Assembly: GCA_002951815.1 (NCBI GenBank) | Contig: CP019454.1 | Span: forward strand, 2,356,001-2,420,000 | Direction: 5' to 3' | DNA from: Sulfobacillus thermotolerans | GTDB taxonomy: Bacteria; Bacillota; Sulfobacillia; Sulfobacillales; Sulfobacillaceae | DNA: 64,000 nucleotides | In this document: one piece after another, positions 53,591 to 62,166 of the stretch | How the letters are laid out: each line of letters starts with the position of its first letter | How positions within the stretch are numbered: position 1 is the stretch's first letter | The notes under the pieces: generated by a model | What the model was told of the DNA's origin: nothing | Database searches by the model: none | Seen by the model: the letters and a program-made list of their open reading frames with translations, nothing else | Program-made: the position numbers and the translations under genes

Positions 53591-53881
53591 TTAATGGAAG
53601 ACGTGATGCCACAAGGTCAAAGCCGTGTGGCTGATTTGCATAGCAGCAAAGGTTAAAAAGGAGCCTAATATGGCGCGGACTCCTTGCCATGACTCGAGAC
53701 TGCGCTGGGCATCCCCTAAGGTGTGGATGAAAAAATTCAACTGCCATAACAAGACAGAGCCGAGAACGGCAACAATGACGACGAACCAACGGAACACATG
53801 GCGGCGGCGAGCTGGTTTAGAGTCGGAATCCAGCACGCTGTGGCGCCGTTCTTTGGATAAAGACGAGCCCGATGACGACAT
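53591..53881 (-). CDS. small single-pass membrane protein
   Basis: 96 residues. A Ser-rich charged N-terminus, one long hydrophobic helix (RWFVVIVAVLGSVLLWQLNFF, in part) and a second amphipathic C-terminal segment. I recognise no family. ATG 53881 is chosen for the GGAGGTGG 4-6 bases upstream. It is transcribed away from the SAM-riboswitch operon. Confidence 0.6.
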   Translation of the reverse strand: MSSSGSSLSKERRHSVLDSDSKPARRRHVFRWFVVIVAVLGSVLLWQLNFFIHTLGDAQRSLESWQGVRAILGSFLTFAAMQISHTALTLWHHVFH

Positions 53882-53953
53882 GGTGCCACCTCCTATGGAT
53901 ACTCTATCATCCATACCAAAAAATGGCAATTATAATATTTTATGCAATGTCTC

Positions 53954-53982
53954 TTGACCATTTCGCAACGCCATGGTATTTT
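53954..53982 (+). promoter_or_regulatory. sigma-A promoter of the SAM-riboswitch operon
   Basis: TTGACC (53954-53959), a 17-base spacer and TATTTT (53977-53982) preceded by TGG. A second possible -10, TACAAT, lies at 53986-53991. Either gives a transcript starting just before the riboswitch. Confidence 0.6.
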
Positions 53983-54005
53983 GCTTACAATTCAATAAGA
54001 TTTAC

Positions 54006-54111
54006 TTCTTATCCAGAGTGGTGGAGGGACTGGCCCGATGAAACCCGGCAACCCCCATAGGGTGGGTGCCAATTCCGGAAGAATACGGATTCGTATTCTT
54101 TAAGATGAGAA
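54006..54111 (+). promoter_or_regulatory. SAM-I (S-box) riboswitch
   Basis: The S-box core is nearly consensus: CTTATCCAGAG at the 5' side of P1, GGTGGAGGGACTGGCCCGAT, GAAACCCGGCAACC, GGTGCCAATTCC and the closing GATGAGAAGAG. SAM binding stabilises a terminator (next feature) and shuts off methionine genes. It lies about 140 bases before the first MetE-type gene. Confidence 0.96.
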
Positions 54112-54116
54112 GAGCT

Positions 54117-54147
54117 AACGCCTCTTCTCTAAGTAGGCGTTTTTTTA
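54117..54147 (+). terminator. S-box intrinsic terminator
   Basis: AACGCCT (54117-54123) pairs with AGGCGTT (54135-54141), followed by Ts to 54147. The upstream AGAAGAG and the loop CTTCTCT are complementary, giving the alternative antiterminator pairing expected of S-box leaders. Confidence 0.9.
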
Positions 54148-54250
54148 TGGTTGGATGTGCCGGGCTCTGTCTGGTCCACGCCACGCGTCCAGCTTCATTT
54201 CCTCAACGACTTTGATGCCGGTGAGATCAGAACAGGGGAGAAATTATATA

Positions 54251-55222
54251 ATGAAGACAACGATTATGGGGTCTTATCCGAAAATTCCGGCGGGTCCGGG
54301 GCCGAGTGTCCGGACTGCTATTCAACGTTTCGAAAAAGGGCAAATCTCGCCGGAGCAACTGTACTCGACCTATGAAAGTGTTGTAAAACGGGTCGTGGAC
54401 TTAGCCGCTGATGCACAGTGTGATAGGACCACAGATGGCCAGATCCGCTGGTACGATCTCTTTGATCCCGTCGTTCGGGACTTGGATAATGTGTACAGTG
54501 CGGGTCTACTGCGGCTGTTTGACAACAACTTTTACGTACGTCATCCGGTCGTCACAGGTCGCCTACAATATCAAGGGGGAACGCTAGCAGCATGGAGTCG
54601 CGAAGCGGCCTCTTTATCTCGTATTCCCGTGACAATTGTCCTTCCGGGTCTCTTTACCTTTTTATCTATGGTGGAAGACAAAAATTACCACAATGAGGAA
54701 ACGCTATTAAGTGACTTGGTTGATGTCATGCGGTTGACCGTCCGTCACCTCGCTGATACGGGTATTGTTGAGGTGCAGTGGGATGAGCCGGCGCTGGCGC
54801 GCTATGCGGATCGTTGGCCCACAGCGTTCGTTCAAGAAGCGTATCAGAAGCTCCTAGCGTTGGAAGGACCACTGGAGCAGTCGTTAGCTCTGTATTGGGG
54901 ACCCTCGTCACCGTGGCTGGACACGTTGGCAGCATTGCCCTTTGCGCGGCTATCTTTTGATGCCGTAAGCGAACCGGCCATTCTTGATCGCCTGGCGTCT
55001 CACACCCTGCCTGCTTCAGTGGGCGTGGGAATCATTGATGGGCGCAATGTGCGAATGGAAGATGCTCATCAGGTGGTCGACATCTTGGAACCGGTATTGC
55101 GTCGCCAAGGTTCTGATCGGGTTTGGGTACACCCCAACTGTGGATTGGAATTTTTGCCTCCTGACCGGGCGGCGGCGAAAGTACGTCTTTTACAGGACCT
55201 CAAAACCCTGATCAACGGTTAA
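54251..55222 (+). CDS. MetE-type barrel protein without the zinc-ligand pair (MetE N-terminal-like)
   Basis: 323 residues with the cobalamin-independent methionine synthase barrel fold: TTIMGSYPKIP, RWYDLFDPVVRDL, VQWDEPALARY and HPNCGLEF. The His-x-Cys zinc motif expected near residue 210 is replaced (LALYWGPSSPW). It resembles the non-catalytic N-terminal half of MetE made as a separate protein, as in some Archaea. It heads the S-box operon, 24 bases before an intact MetE-type barrel, suggesting the two proteins work as a pair. ATG 54251 follows GGGGAG. Confidence 0.75.
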   Translation: MKTTIMGSYPKIPAGPGPSVRTAIQRFEKGQISPEQLYSTYESVVKRVVDLAADAQCDRTTDGQIRWYDLFDPVVRDLDNVYSAGLLRLFDNNFYVRHPVVTGRLQYQGGTLAAWSREAASLSRIPVTIVLPGLFTFLSMVEDKNYHNEETLLSDLVDVMRLTVRHLADTGIVEVQWDEPALARYADRWPTAFVQEAYQKLLALEGPLEQSLALYWGPSSPWLDTLAALPFARLSFDAVSEPAILDRLASHTLPASVGVGIIDGRNVRMEDAHQVVDILEPVLRRQGSDRVWVHPNCGLEFLPPDRAAAKVRLLQDLKTLING

Positions 55223-55246
55223 CCGACAGAAAGGACAAACAACCCA

Positions 55247-56233
55247 ATGGCCAAATATTTACAGACCACTAGTGTGGGCAGTTTTCCCAAGCCTCCGGAA
55301 CTTATGGCTGCGCGTGCGCGTTTTCGCCGCGGTGAGATTTCGCGCGAACAGTTGCAACAAGCGGAAGAGGCCGCGACGAAAAAAGTCATGGATTTGCAAG
55401 AAGAACTGGGCATCGACATTTTTGTGCATGGCGAGATGGAGCGAGGCGATATGGTCGCTTATTTCGCGGAGAATTGGCAAGGGTTTTCGGAGTCATTGCC
55501 GGTTCGGTCATACGGCAACCGCTATTATCACAAACCCATCGTCGAAGGCACTGTGGCCTTGGGAGATGCGGCGGGGCTAACGGTCGCATCATGGCAAAAA
55601 GCGGCCCAATTGACGGCCCGTCCTGTGAAGGGGATGCTCACCGGTCCTTATACCATTTGTGATTGGTCTTTCAATGCCTATTATCCCGACCGTCGTTCTC
55701 TCGTGCTGGATTTAGCTCATCTGGTGCACGAGGAGGCGGTGGCATTAGAAAAAGCGGGCGCTCGTTATATCCAAATTGATGAACCCGCGTTATCGACGAG
55801 GCCCGAAGAATTGGATTTGGCTATCGAAGCCATGGCGATTGTCACAGAAGGATTGAAGGCGAAGACCATCAGTCATATTTGTTACGGGGATTTTGATACC
55901 ATTTTGCCGGGATTATTTGATCTTCCGGTGGACCAGCTCGACCTCGAAGCCGCTAATCAGAATTATGCATTGCTCGACCTTTTGGCGCGCCATCCTTGGC
56001 CCCAAAACAAAGAATTGGCATTAGGCGTGGTGGACGTGCACACGCACCGCATTGAATCCGTCGATGAGGTTAAGGCGGGAATTCGGCGGGCACTTGAAAT
56101 TGTTCCCCTCAACAATTTGCTGATTGACCCGGACTGCGGATTAAAGACGCGTACATGGGACGAGGCGGCAGAGAAATTGCGCGTAATGGCGCAAGCGGTT
56201 CAAGCAGTGCGAGAAGAGGAAGGCCTCGAGTGA
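55247..56233 (+). CDS. short (core) cobalamin-independent methionine synthase
   Basis: 328 residues, matching only the C-terminal catalytic half of classical MetE (about 750 residues). The zinc ligands are present: His and Cys in ISHICYGDF and Cys in IDPDCGLKTR. The VGSFPKP opening, IQIDEPALSTR and the VVDVHTHRIES segment are typical. It would methylate homocysteine; short MetEs may use donors other than methyltetrahydropteroyl-triglutamate. It overlaps the next gene by four bases. Confidence 0.85.
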   Translation: MAKYLQTTSVGSFPKPPELMAARARFRRGEISREQLQQAEEAATKKVMDLQEELGIDIFVHGEMERGDMVAYFAENWQGFSESLPVRSYGNRYYHKPIVEGTVALGDAAGLTVASWQKAAQLTARPVKGMLTGPYTICDWSFNAYYPDRRSLVLDLAHLVHEEAVALEKAGARYIQIDEPALSTRPEELDLAIEAMAIVTEGLKAKTISHICYGDFDTILPGLFDLPVDQLDLEAANQNYALLDLLARHPWPQNKELALGVVDVHTHRIESVDEVKAGIRRALEIVPLNNLLIDPDCGLKTRTWDEAAEKLRVMAQAVQAVREEEGLE

Positions 56234-58107
56234 AATCGTTAGCGGATGCTTTAAGGGACCCGACGTGGATTATAGGGGACGGAGCATCAGGCACGGCGCT
56301 TATGGCGGCGGGGATCGACCCCGCTGCTCTTCCTCTCGTGCCGCTAAGACAGCCTGACACGTTAATGAATCTCCATCTCCAATATCTCGAGGCCGGAGCA
56401 CGGTTGTTAGAGACCCAAACCTTTTCCGCCAATGGGAGCAAACTGGCGGCACTGGGGCTCGAAGCCGACGTTGTCTTATTGCACCGCCGCGCAGCGCAAA
56501 TTGCGCGACACGCGCGCGATATCTTTGGCGAACCCGCGTGGATTGTTGGATCGATAGGACCTTTGGCACAACCTGTCGCCTCGCCGGTTATGGAGAGCCT
56601 TACGCATGAAGAGGCCGTGGACTATTATCGCCCGGTCGTCGCCGGACTGTTAGCCGGTGGAGTCGATGGCTTTATTGTGGAGACGATGTCTGATATTCCC
56701 ACGGTATTAGCCGCGGTAGAAGCCATTCGCGAGGAAAGCCTCTTGCCGATTATTGTGAGTTTTGCGTTTTCACCGGAAGGGGCGACGCGTTACGGGCTTA
56801 CGCCCGAACAGGCCATTGAAGCGATGGGCCAATTACCAGGCGGTCCTCCTCAGTTGGTGGGTGCCAACTGCGGAAGTGGACCGGCTCCGTTGCTGGATGC
56901 CGTGATTCGAATGGCGCCACGGGCCAAAGATTTGCAGATTCCGTTAGCCGCCTTTCCTAATGCAGGGCAGCCCGCGATGGTGGCCAATCATGTCCATTAT
57001 CCGGCCAGTCCACATTATGTGGCGACCATGGCCCCAGCCCTCGCGGAAGCTGGGTGTCGAGTGATTGGCGGGTGTTGCGGGACGACAGCCGCGCACATCC
57101 AAGCCATTGCTCAAACACTGCAGCATATGCCTGTTTTGCCCCAGGTCCGGACGTGGAACGTTGAGGACGAACATGCCGCTAATGAAACAATGGGGAGTGA
57201 GGGCGCTCCTGAAGGCATAAGGCAACTTTTTGGCAAGCGTTTTGTTGTGAGCGTGGAACTCGACCCGCCTCGGGGCGTCAATCCCCACCGGGTGCTGGAA
57301 GCCGCGCGCACCGTATGGGAAGCCGGCGCGGACGCCATTAATATTGGTGATAGTCCCATGGCACGGGTGCGACTCAGCGCGCTTGCAACGGCGCGGTTGA
57401 TTGCAGAACAGCTACCGGTCGAAACTATTTTGCATTTTACTACTCGTGATCGCAATCTGATGGGACTACAAAGTGATTTGCTCGGGGCCCATGCCTTAGG
57501 CATTCGCAATGTACTGGCGCTCACCGGCGATCCGCCGGGCATCGGTGACTACGCCCATGCGACCGCTGTGTACGACATCAATTCTATTGGCCTCGTGAAG
57601 GTGCTGGCAGGCTTTAATCAAGGGCAAGATGCGTCGGGACAGAAAATTGGTGGCCATACGGCGTTTGATATCGGAGTCGGGGTGAATCCGACGGCCGAGG
57701 ATCTCGACCATGAAGTGCTTCGCTTACAGCAAAAACTAGAAGCCGGCGCGGGATTTATTATGTCTCAACCCATTTATGCCAAAGAACAACTGGAGAGATT
57801 TTTGGACCGTTTTGGTCCCTTGCCGGTCCCCCTGTTATTAGGCGTTATGCCCTTGGTATCCTATCGTCAAGCATTGTATTTGCACAATGAGGTGCCGGGG
57901 ATTACCATTGGCACAGAGATTTTAGCACAGTTCGAACATGTCCAAGATGGGACAGCGCTAGGGATTGACATGGCCTGTGCATTGCTTGACGATCTCGAAT
58001 CGGTTATTCAGGGTGTCTATCTGGTGCCTTCATTCAATCGCGTTGAGCCGCTCTTGCCCCTCATTGCCTATATCCGTCAGAAATTCAGCACGAAAAAAAG
58101 GTCGTAA
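56230..58107 (+). CDS. yitJ: homocysteine S-methyltransferase / methylenetetrahydrofolate reductase fusion (YitJ type)
   Basis: 625 residues. N-terminal part (about 1-300): a homocysteine methyltransferase barrel with zinc cysteines in VGANCGSGP and IGGCCGTT. C-terminal part (about 340-625): a MTHFR domain with VSVELDPPRG, HFTTRDRN, LALTGDPP and a GAGFIMSQPIY flavin segment. In B. subtilis YitJ is S-box controlled and reduces methylene-THF. It would supply methyl-THF or methylate homocysteine directly. GTG 56230 sits in the previous stop codon. Its last 23 bases overlap otsB on the other strand. Confidence 0.9.
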   Translation: MKSLADALRDPTWIIGDGASGTALMAAGIDPAALPLVPLRQPDTLMNLHLQYLEAGARLLETQTFSANGSKLAALGLEADVVLLHRRAAQIARHARDIFGEPAWIVGSIGPLAQPVASPVMESLTHEEAVDYYRPVVAGLLAGGVDGFIVETMSDIPTVLAAVEAIREESLLPIIVSFAFSPEGATRYGLTPEQAIEAMGQLPGGPPQLVGANCGSGPAPLLDAVIRMAPRAKDLQIPLAAFPNAGQPAMVANHVHYPASPHYVATMAPALAEAGCRVIGGCCGTTAAHIQAIAQTLQHMPVLPQVRTWNVEDEHAANETMGSEGAPEGIRQLFGKRFVVSVELDPPRGVNPHRVLEAARTVWEAGADAINIGDSPMARVRLSALATARLIAEQLPVETILHFTTRDRNLMGLQSDLLGAHALGIRNVLALTGDPPGIGDYAHATAVYDINSIGLVKVLAGFNQGQDASGQKIGGHTAFDIGVGVNPTAEDLDHEVLRLQQKLEAGAGFIMSQPIYAKEQLERFLDRFGPLPVPLLLGVMPLVSYRQALYLHNEVPGITIGTEILAQFEHVQDGTALGIDMACALLDDLESVIQGVYLVPSFNRVEPLLPLIAYIRQKFSTKKRS

Positions 58108-58885
58108 GGTGCTGCGCTGTGTGTTGGAGCAAAGCGCGTACTGCGGCAGGCGAGGGCAGGGTCCACTGGGCGGTTGTAGGGCCGTCCCCAACATGGATAG
58201 TCACGGCTGACGGGAGCGCGGCAAAGGCGTCTTCGTCCGTACGGTCGTCTCCTATGACGACAGCTAGGGTTGGGGAGGGCAGAATCGCCTGCACACGTTG
58301 CCACAAGACGTGAACGGCATCCGCTTTCGTTGGGCCGGGCTTAGGGCGAATCTCCCAACACAATTTAGCTGGTACGATCTCAATAGCCTCGATGCCCGTC
58401 ATGGCCTCACGCACACGGCGGGCAACGGCAGGGCCTTCGGCCGCTGCCACTTGTCGGTAGTGGACGCTAAAGGAATAGGTTTTGTCTTCAATAAACAATC
58501 CTGAAAACTCTTGGCGCAAAGGGGCTAAAGCTTTTGCGATCGCATCATGGTGGCGGCCAAAGGCTTGGACATTCTCATGTGTCCAATGCTCTGGGCCGGC
58601 CTGATACTCGGCGCCATGGTTGCCGCTGAAGATCAGGGGCAGTGGCGCAAAACGCTGTTGGATGTCAGAGAGCGCACGGCCGCTAATTAATGCAATCCGG
58701 TGCTGAGGTGATTGTGCGATTTGCCCCAGAGCCCATAGCAAAGACTCTGGGACATGGACCCGGTCCGGGCTCGGAGCGAGATCTAACAAGGTGCCATCGA
58801 TATCCATGAACCACGCACAGCTTTGAATATGGCGATCACACACGAGACGATGCAACATGAACTCGGAAAAGAGCGGTTTAGACAT
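58085..58885 (-). CDS. otsB: trehalose-6-phosphate phosphatase
   Basis: 266 residues. A HAD-type phosphatase: FMDIDGTLLDLAP (nucleophile), ALISGRAL, FSGNHGAEY and VIGDDRTDEDAF. It removes phosphate from trehalose-6-phosphate made by OtsA, whose gene overlaps its start by 8 bases. Trehalose serves as an osmolyte and stress protectant. The 3' end overlaps the convergent yitJ end by 23 bases. Confidence 0.93.
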   Translation of the reverse strand: MSKPLFSEFMLHRLVCDRHIQSCAWFMDIDGTLLDLAPSPDRVHVPESLLWALGQIAQSPQHRIALISGRALSDIQQRFAPLPLIFSGNHGAEYQAGPEHWTHENVQAFGRHHDAIAKALAPLRQEFSGLFIEDKTYSFSVHYRQVAAAEGPAVARRVREAMTGIEAIEIVPAKLCWEIRPKPGPTKADAVHVLWQRVQAILPSPTLAVVIGDDRTDEDAFAALPSAVTIHVGDGPTTAQWTLPSPAAVRALLQHTAQHLTTFFSC

Positions 58886-60326
58886 AAGATTGCGCAGCCA
58901 TCTTTAATGTGAGAAAAATATCGGCCATCCAATCATAGATGGTGTGTTCTTCGAGGTGCTTACGCATGGCCGAAATACGATCCGCCCGTTCGTCTGCAGA
59001 AATACTCAAAGCTTCATGCAGGGTATTGGCAAAACCTTCCGGGTCTAAGGGATTGATGGGAAAGGATTCGTGTTCTAGTTCATTGGCAGCCCCGGTGGTT
59101 TCACTTAATAGTAAGACCCCGCGTTTGTCAACTTGTGCGGCCACAAACTCTTTCGCGACAAGGTTCATACCGTCGACCAAAGAACTCACGACCGCAAAAT
59201 CCGCGGCACGGAAGAGCCCCATGAGACGAGGGCGATCGAGACTGTGGGGCAATGTAATGATGGGTTTCCATCCGTTCGTCGCAAACCGTTGGTTGACTTC
59301 TTGCGTTTTCTTTTCTACCTGCTCATAGAAGCGCCGATATTCAGCGACCTCCGTCCGCGAGGGGACAACAATTTGAAGATACGTGACGCGTTCGCGGTAT
59401 TGCGGATACAACGTGTAAAATTCCTTCATGGCGTCTAAACGCGGCAAAAGACCTTTCGTGTAATCGGCGCGATCGACAGAAATCCCTAAAATTTGATCAC
59501 GACGGTCTACGTGGCGACGAATACCTCGGACCCAACGCCGAATTCGTGGGCTTTCCACCATCGCTTCAATGGCGTTGACATCAACCGAAATAGGAAAGGA
59601 TTTGACATGGACACTACGTCCTTGCCAATCAATGCGCCCGGTCTCACGATTGACCGTCGTCTTTAACGTCCGCTCGACGGCATTCAGAAAGTATTCAACA
59701 TCTTGTTCGCTTTGAAACCCGAGTACGTCAGCGCCTAGCAATCCGCGCAGAATTTCCTGGTGCTGCGGACACAAACGGAAAATGGGCAACGGGGGCCATG
59801 GAATATGCCAAAAATGCGCGATTGTCACATCGGGTCGCGTTTTGCGTACGAAAGCGGGAAATAAGGCGAGCTGGTAATCATGGGAAAACACCCAAGCACC
59901 CGGTGGACTGACAGCGCTTACACGTTTGGCGAACTTCTGATTGACACTGCGGTACGTTTGCCAGGCTCGTCGCGAAAACTGAGCCCGTTCAATCAACATG
60001 TGACTTAAAGGCCAAAGGCCTTGATTTGAGTACTTCGCGTAATACCCTTGAACTTCCTCTGGACTTAATGTAATACGGTTTAAGGTATAACGCGGACGCT
60101 CGGGAGGCACTTGACGCTGGCCTCCACTAGACATTTCGATATCTGCATTGCCCGATCCCCACGCAACCCAGTTTCCGCCTATTTCTTGCAGTAACGGGTC
60201 AAGGGCAGAGACCACTCCTCCCGCGGTTTGTATTGTGCGTATTCCACCGGCAACGCGTTCATCGATGTAGGGCTCCCGGTTGGTTACCACAACAAGAGGA
60301 GCCTCGATCAGCTGTTTGATGGCCAT
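58878..60326 (-). CDS. otsA: alpha,alpha-trehalose-phosphate synthase
   Basis: 482 residues of family GT20. It makes trehalose-6-phosphate from glucose-6-phosphate and a nucleotide-glucose. VVTNREPY, the AGGVVSALDP segment, SHDYQLALFPAFVRK, FWHIPWPP, VDRADYTKGLLPRL and the SLVDGMNLVAKEFVA motif are typical. ATG 60326 has AGAGG upstream; GTG 60335 is less likely. A minus-strand extended -10 TGTTACAAT (near 60350-60358) probably drives otsA-otsB. Confidence 0.93.
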   Translation of the reverse strand: MAIKQLIEAPLVVVTNREPYIDERVAGGIRTIQTAGGVVSALDPLLQEIGGNWVAWGSGNADIEMSSGGQRQVPPERPRYTLNRITLSPEEVQGYYAKYSNQGLWPLSHMLIERAQFSRRAWQTYRSVNQKFAKRVSAVSPPGAWVFSHDYQLALFPAFVRKTRPDVTIAHFWHIPWPPLPIFRLCPQHQEILRGLLGADVLGFQSEQDVEYFLNAVERTLKTTVNRETGRIDWQGRSVHVKSFPISVDVNAIEAMVESPRIRRWVRGIRRHVDRRDQILGISVDRADYTKGLLPRLDAMKEFYTLYPQYRERVTYLQIVVPSRTEVAEYRRFYEQVEKKTQEVNQRFATNGWKPIITLPHSLDRPRLMGLFRAADFAVVSSLVDGMNLVAKEFVAAQVDKRGVLLLSETTGAANELEHESFPINPLDPEGFANTLHEALSISADERADRISAMRKHLEEHTIYDWMADIFLTLKMAAQSYV

Positions 60327-60384
60327 GACCGTCACCTCTCTTTACAGCCATTGTAACATACAAAAAAGGAAGAAATTTGGTAGA

Positions 60385-61974
60385 TCAAGCCAGAGAGGAT
60401 GGGGATTTGCGACGAATTTTTCTCAAACGGGCCACGAGCTCGCGAATCTCGGGAAAGTGGAACACGGTTAACATGAGAAGATAGACCAACAAGGATGTGC
60501 TGACCGTCGCGACAAGCCCTAACGTTAGGGGAATCAAGCCGTGGATGGCATCTAAAGCGAAGAGGTGGCGGGCGCCGTACACCGCAAGGGCGGTCACGGC
60601 GGCGGCGATGAGAGTTTTCACCGCAAAAGGTCGAAAGTGTAGGCTGCTGTTATGCGCAGGATTGAGAGCACGGATAGTTAATAAGGTCGTATTGAGCCAC
60701 GCCGCGAGCCCCGTCGCTAAGGCGAGACCGTCTGCTTGCATGAAACGCACGAGGATTAAGTCCCCTACAATATTAAACAGAATCGTGATGATGCTAAAAC
60801 GGGCCGGGCTTTTTGTATCTTGCGTGGCAAAAAAGAGCTTTTGCAGATAAAACGATAAGCCAAAACCCGGTAAGCCGACAGACCAAAATAATAGAGTGCC
60901 GGAGGTAATGCGGGTTGAGTAATTAGAGAAAGCGCCATGCTGGTAAATGAGGCGCAAGATGGGAACGGACAAGATCATAAACCAAATGGTAATGGGGACG
61001 ATGAGCAGCACGACCAGCCGAAAGCCACGCATCGCCAGCTTTTGGTAGGTCAATTGATCGTGTTGGCTCTGGTGTTGGGCTAAACGCGTATAAATCGGCG
61101 TCGTCAGGGACGAAATGACGAGACCTACGGGAATTTGAACCAAGACATATGAATAGTTTAAGGCGGCAAGACTGCCAGTGCGCAGGGATGATGCCAAGAC
61201 GCGATCAACAATCACGCCAATGGTACCGACCGAACTGGTCAGAAAAAAGGGCCCTGACATGCGAATCATTTTTCGTAAGAGGGGATGACTGAAGTGCCAA
61301 CGGAAATGCAAGTGCAGCCCCGTCTTGCTTAACGCGGGGAGAGTAATGGCAAGCTGGGAGACAACCGCAATCAAAAACCCCATAGCAACGCCTTGAATTC
61401 CGAAATAGTGGCCGAGGACGATAATCGTGAGGATACGGACGATATTAATCGCGACCGGAGACACGGCCGGATAAAAAAATTGCTCGCGTTCTTGCAAAAT
61501 ACCAACGACTAACCCCGATAATCCCCAAAACAAAATGGTGGGAATCATGATGCGTGTCATGGAAATTGTCAGCGCCAACTCGTGGTGATGAAATCCTGGC
61601 GCTACAATATGCATAATGGTGGGCGCAAACAGCTCGCCGACGACGATTAAAAAGGCTGCCAAAATGACAATAGCCGTAAAGACTTCATTGACAAAATTTT
61701 GCACAGAACGTTTGGACAACTGCGCATCCCCTTGGGTCATGAGGGGAACGAGGGTGACGGAAATGGCCCCATTTATCGTGCTGAACAACAAGTTGGGCAG
61801 AACCGAAGCCATGAGCCAGGCATCGTTGGCGGCTGAGGTTCCAAAATAGGCGGCCATCACGATTTCTCGGATAAAGCCGCTGAGTCGGCTGATCAGTGTG
61901 GCTACAAAAATAATGCCAGCCGATAGGCCAATGCTCTGGTGCCGTCCGGCCGCGGTGGATCCTGCGCGGCGCAT
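60385..61974 (-). CDS. murJ: lipid II flippase MurJ/MviN
   Basis: About 529 residues with 14 hydrophobic segments. MurJ moves lipid II across the membrane for peptidoglycan synthesis. Signatures: VATLISRLSGFIREIVMAAYFG (in part), NDAWLMASVLPNLLFSTING, VTLVPLM and the later LPGFGLSFYLQKLFFATQDTKSP. The start is uncertain: ATG 61974 or GTG 61998; neither has a strong ribosome site. An extended -10 TGGTATACT lies about 50 bases upstream on the minus strand. Confidence 0.9.
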   Translation of the reverse strand: MRRAGSTAAGRHQSIGLSAGIIFVATLISRLSGFIREIVMAAYFGTSAANDAWLMASVLPNLLFSTINGAISVTLVPLMTQGDAQLSKRSVQNFVNEVFTAIVILAAFLIVVGELFAPTIMHIVAPGFHHHELALTISMTRIMIPTILFWGLSGLVVGILQEREQFFYPAVSPVAINIVRILTIIVLGHYFGIQGVAMGFLIAVVSQLAITLPALSKTGLHLHFRWHFSHPLLRKMIRMSGPFFLTSSVGTIGVIVDRVLASSLRTGSLAALNYSYVLVQIPVGLVISSLTTPIYTRLAQHQSQHDQLTYQKLAMRGFRLVVLLIVPITIWFMILSVPILRLIYQHGAFSNYSTRITSGTLLFWSVGLPGFGLSFYLQKLFFATQDTKSPARFSIITILFNIVGDLILVRFMQADGLALATGLAAWLNTTLLTIRALNPAHNSSLHFRPFAVKTLIAAAVTALAVYGARHLFALDAIHGLIPLTLGLVATVSTSLLVYLLMLTVFHFPEIRELVARLRKIRRKSPSSLA

Positions 61975-62166
61975 TTTCAGAGGAATCCCGCCTTCCACGA
62001 TAAAACGCTAATCTGTCCAAAAGCGATATTAGTATACCAACAATTCGCCATCCCTTCATATCTCCTCGTGAAGAAATTCTTGGCAATACAGGTTAGTGGA
62101 CGCGATGCACGGGGAGCCTATACAATAGGAAGAAGAGGAATGCGCCATACAGAAATGAGGGGGACT

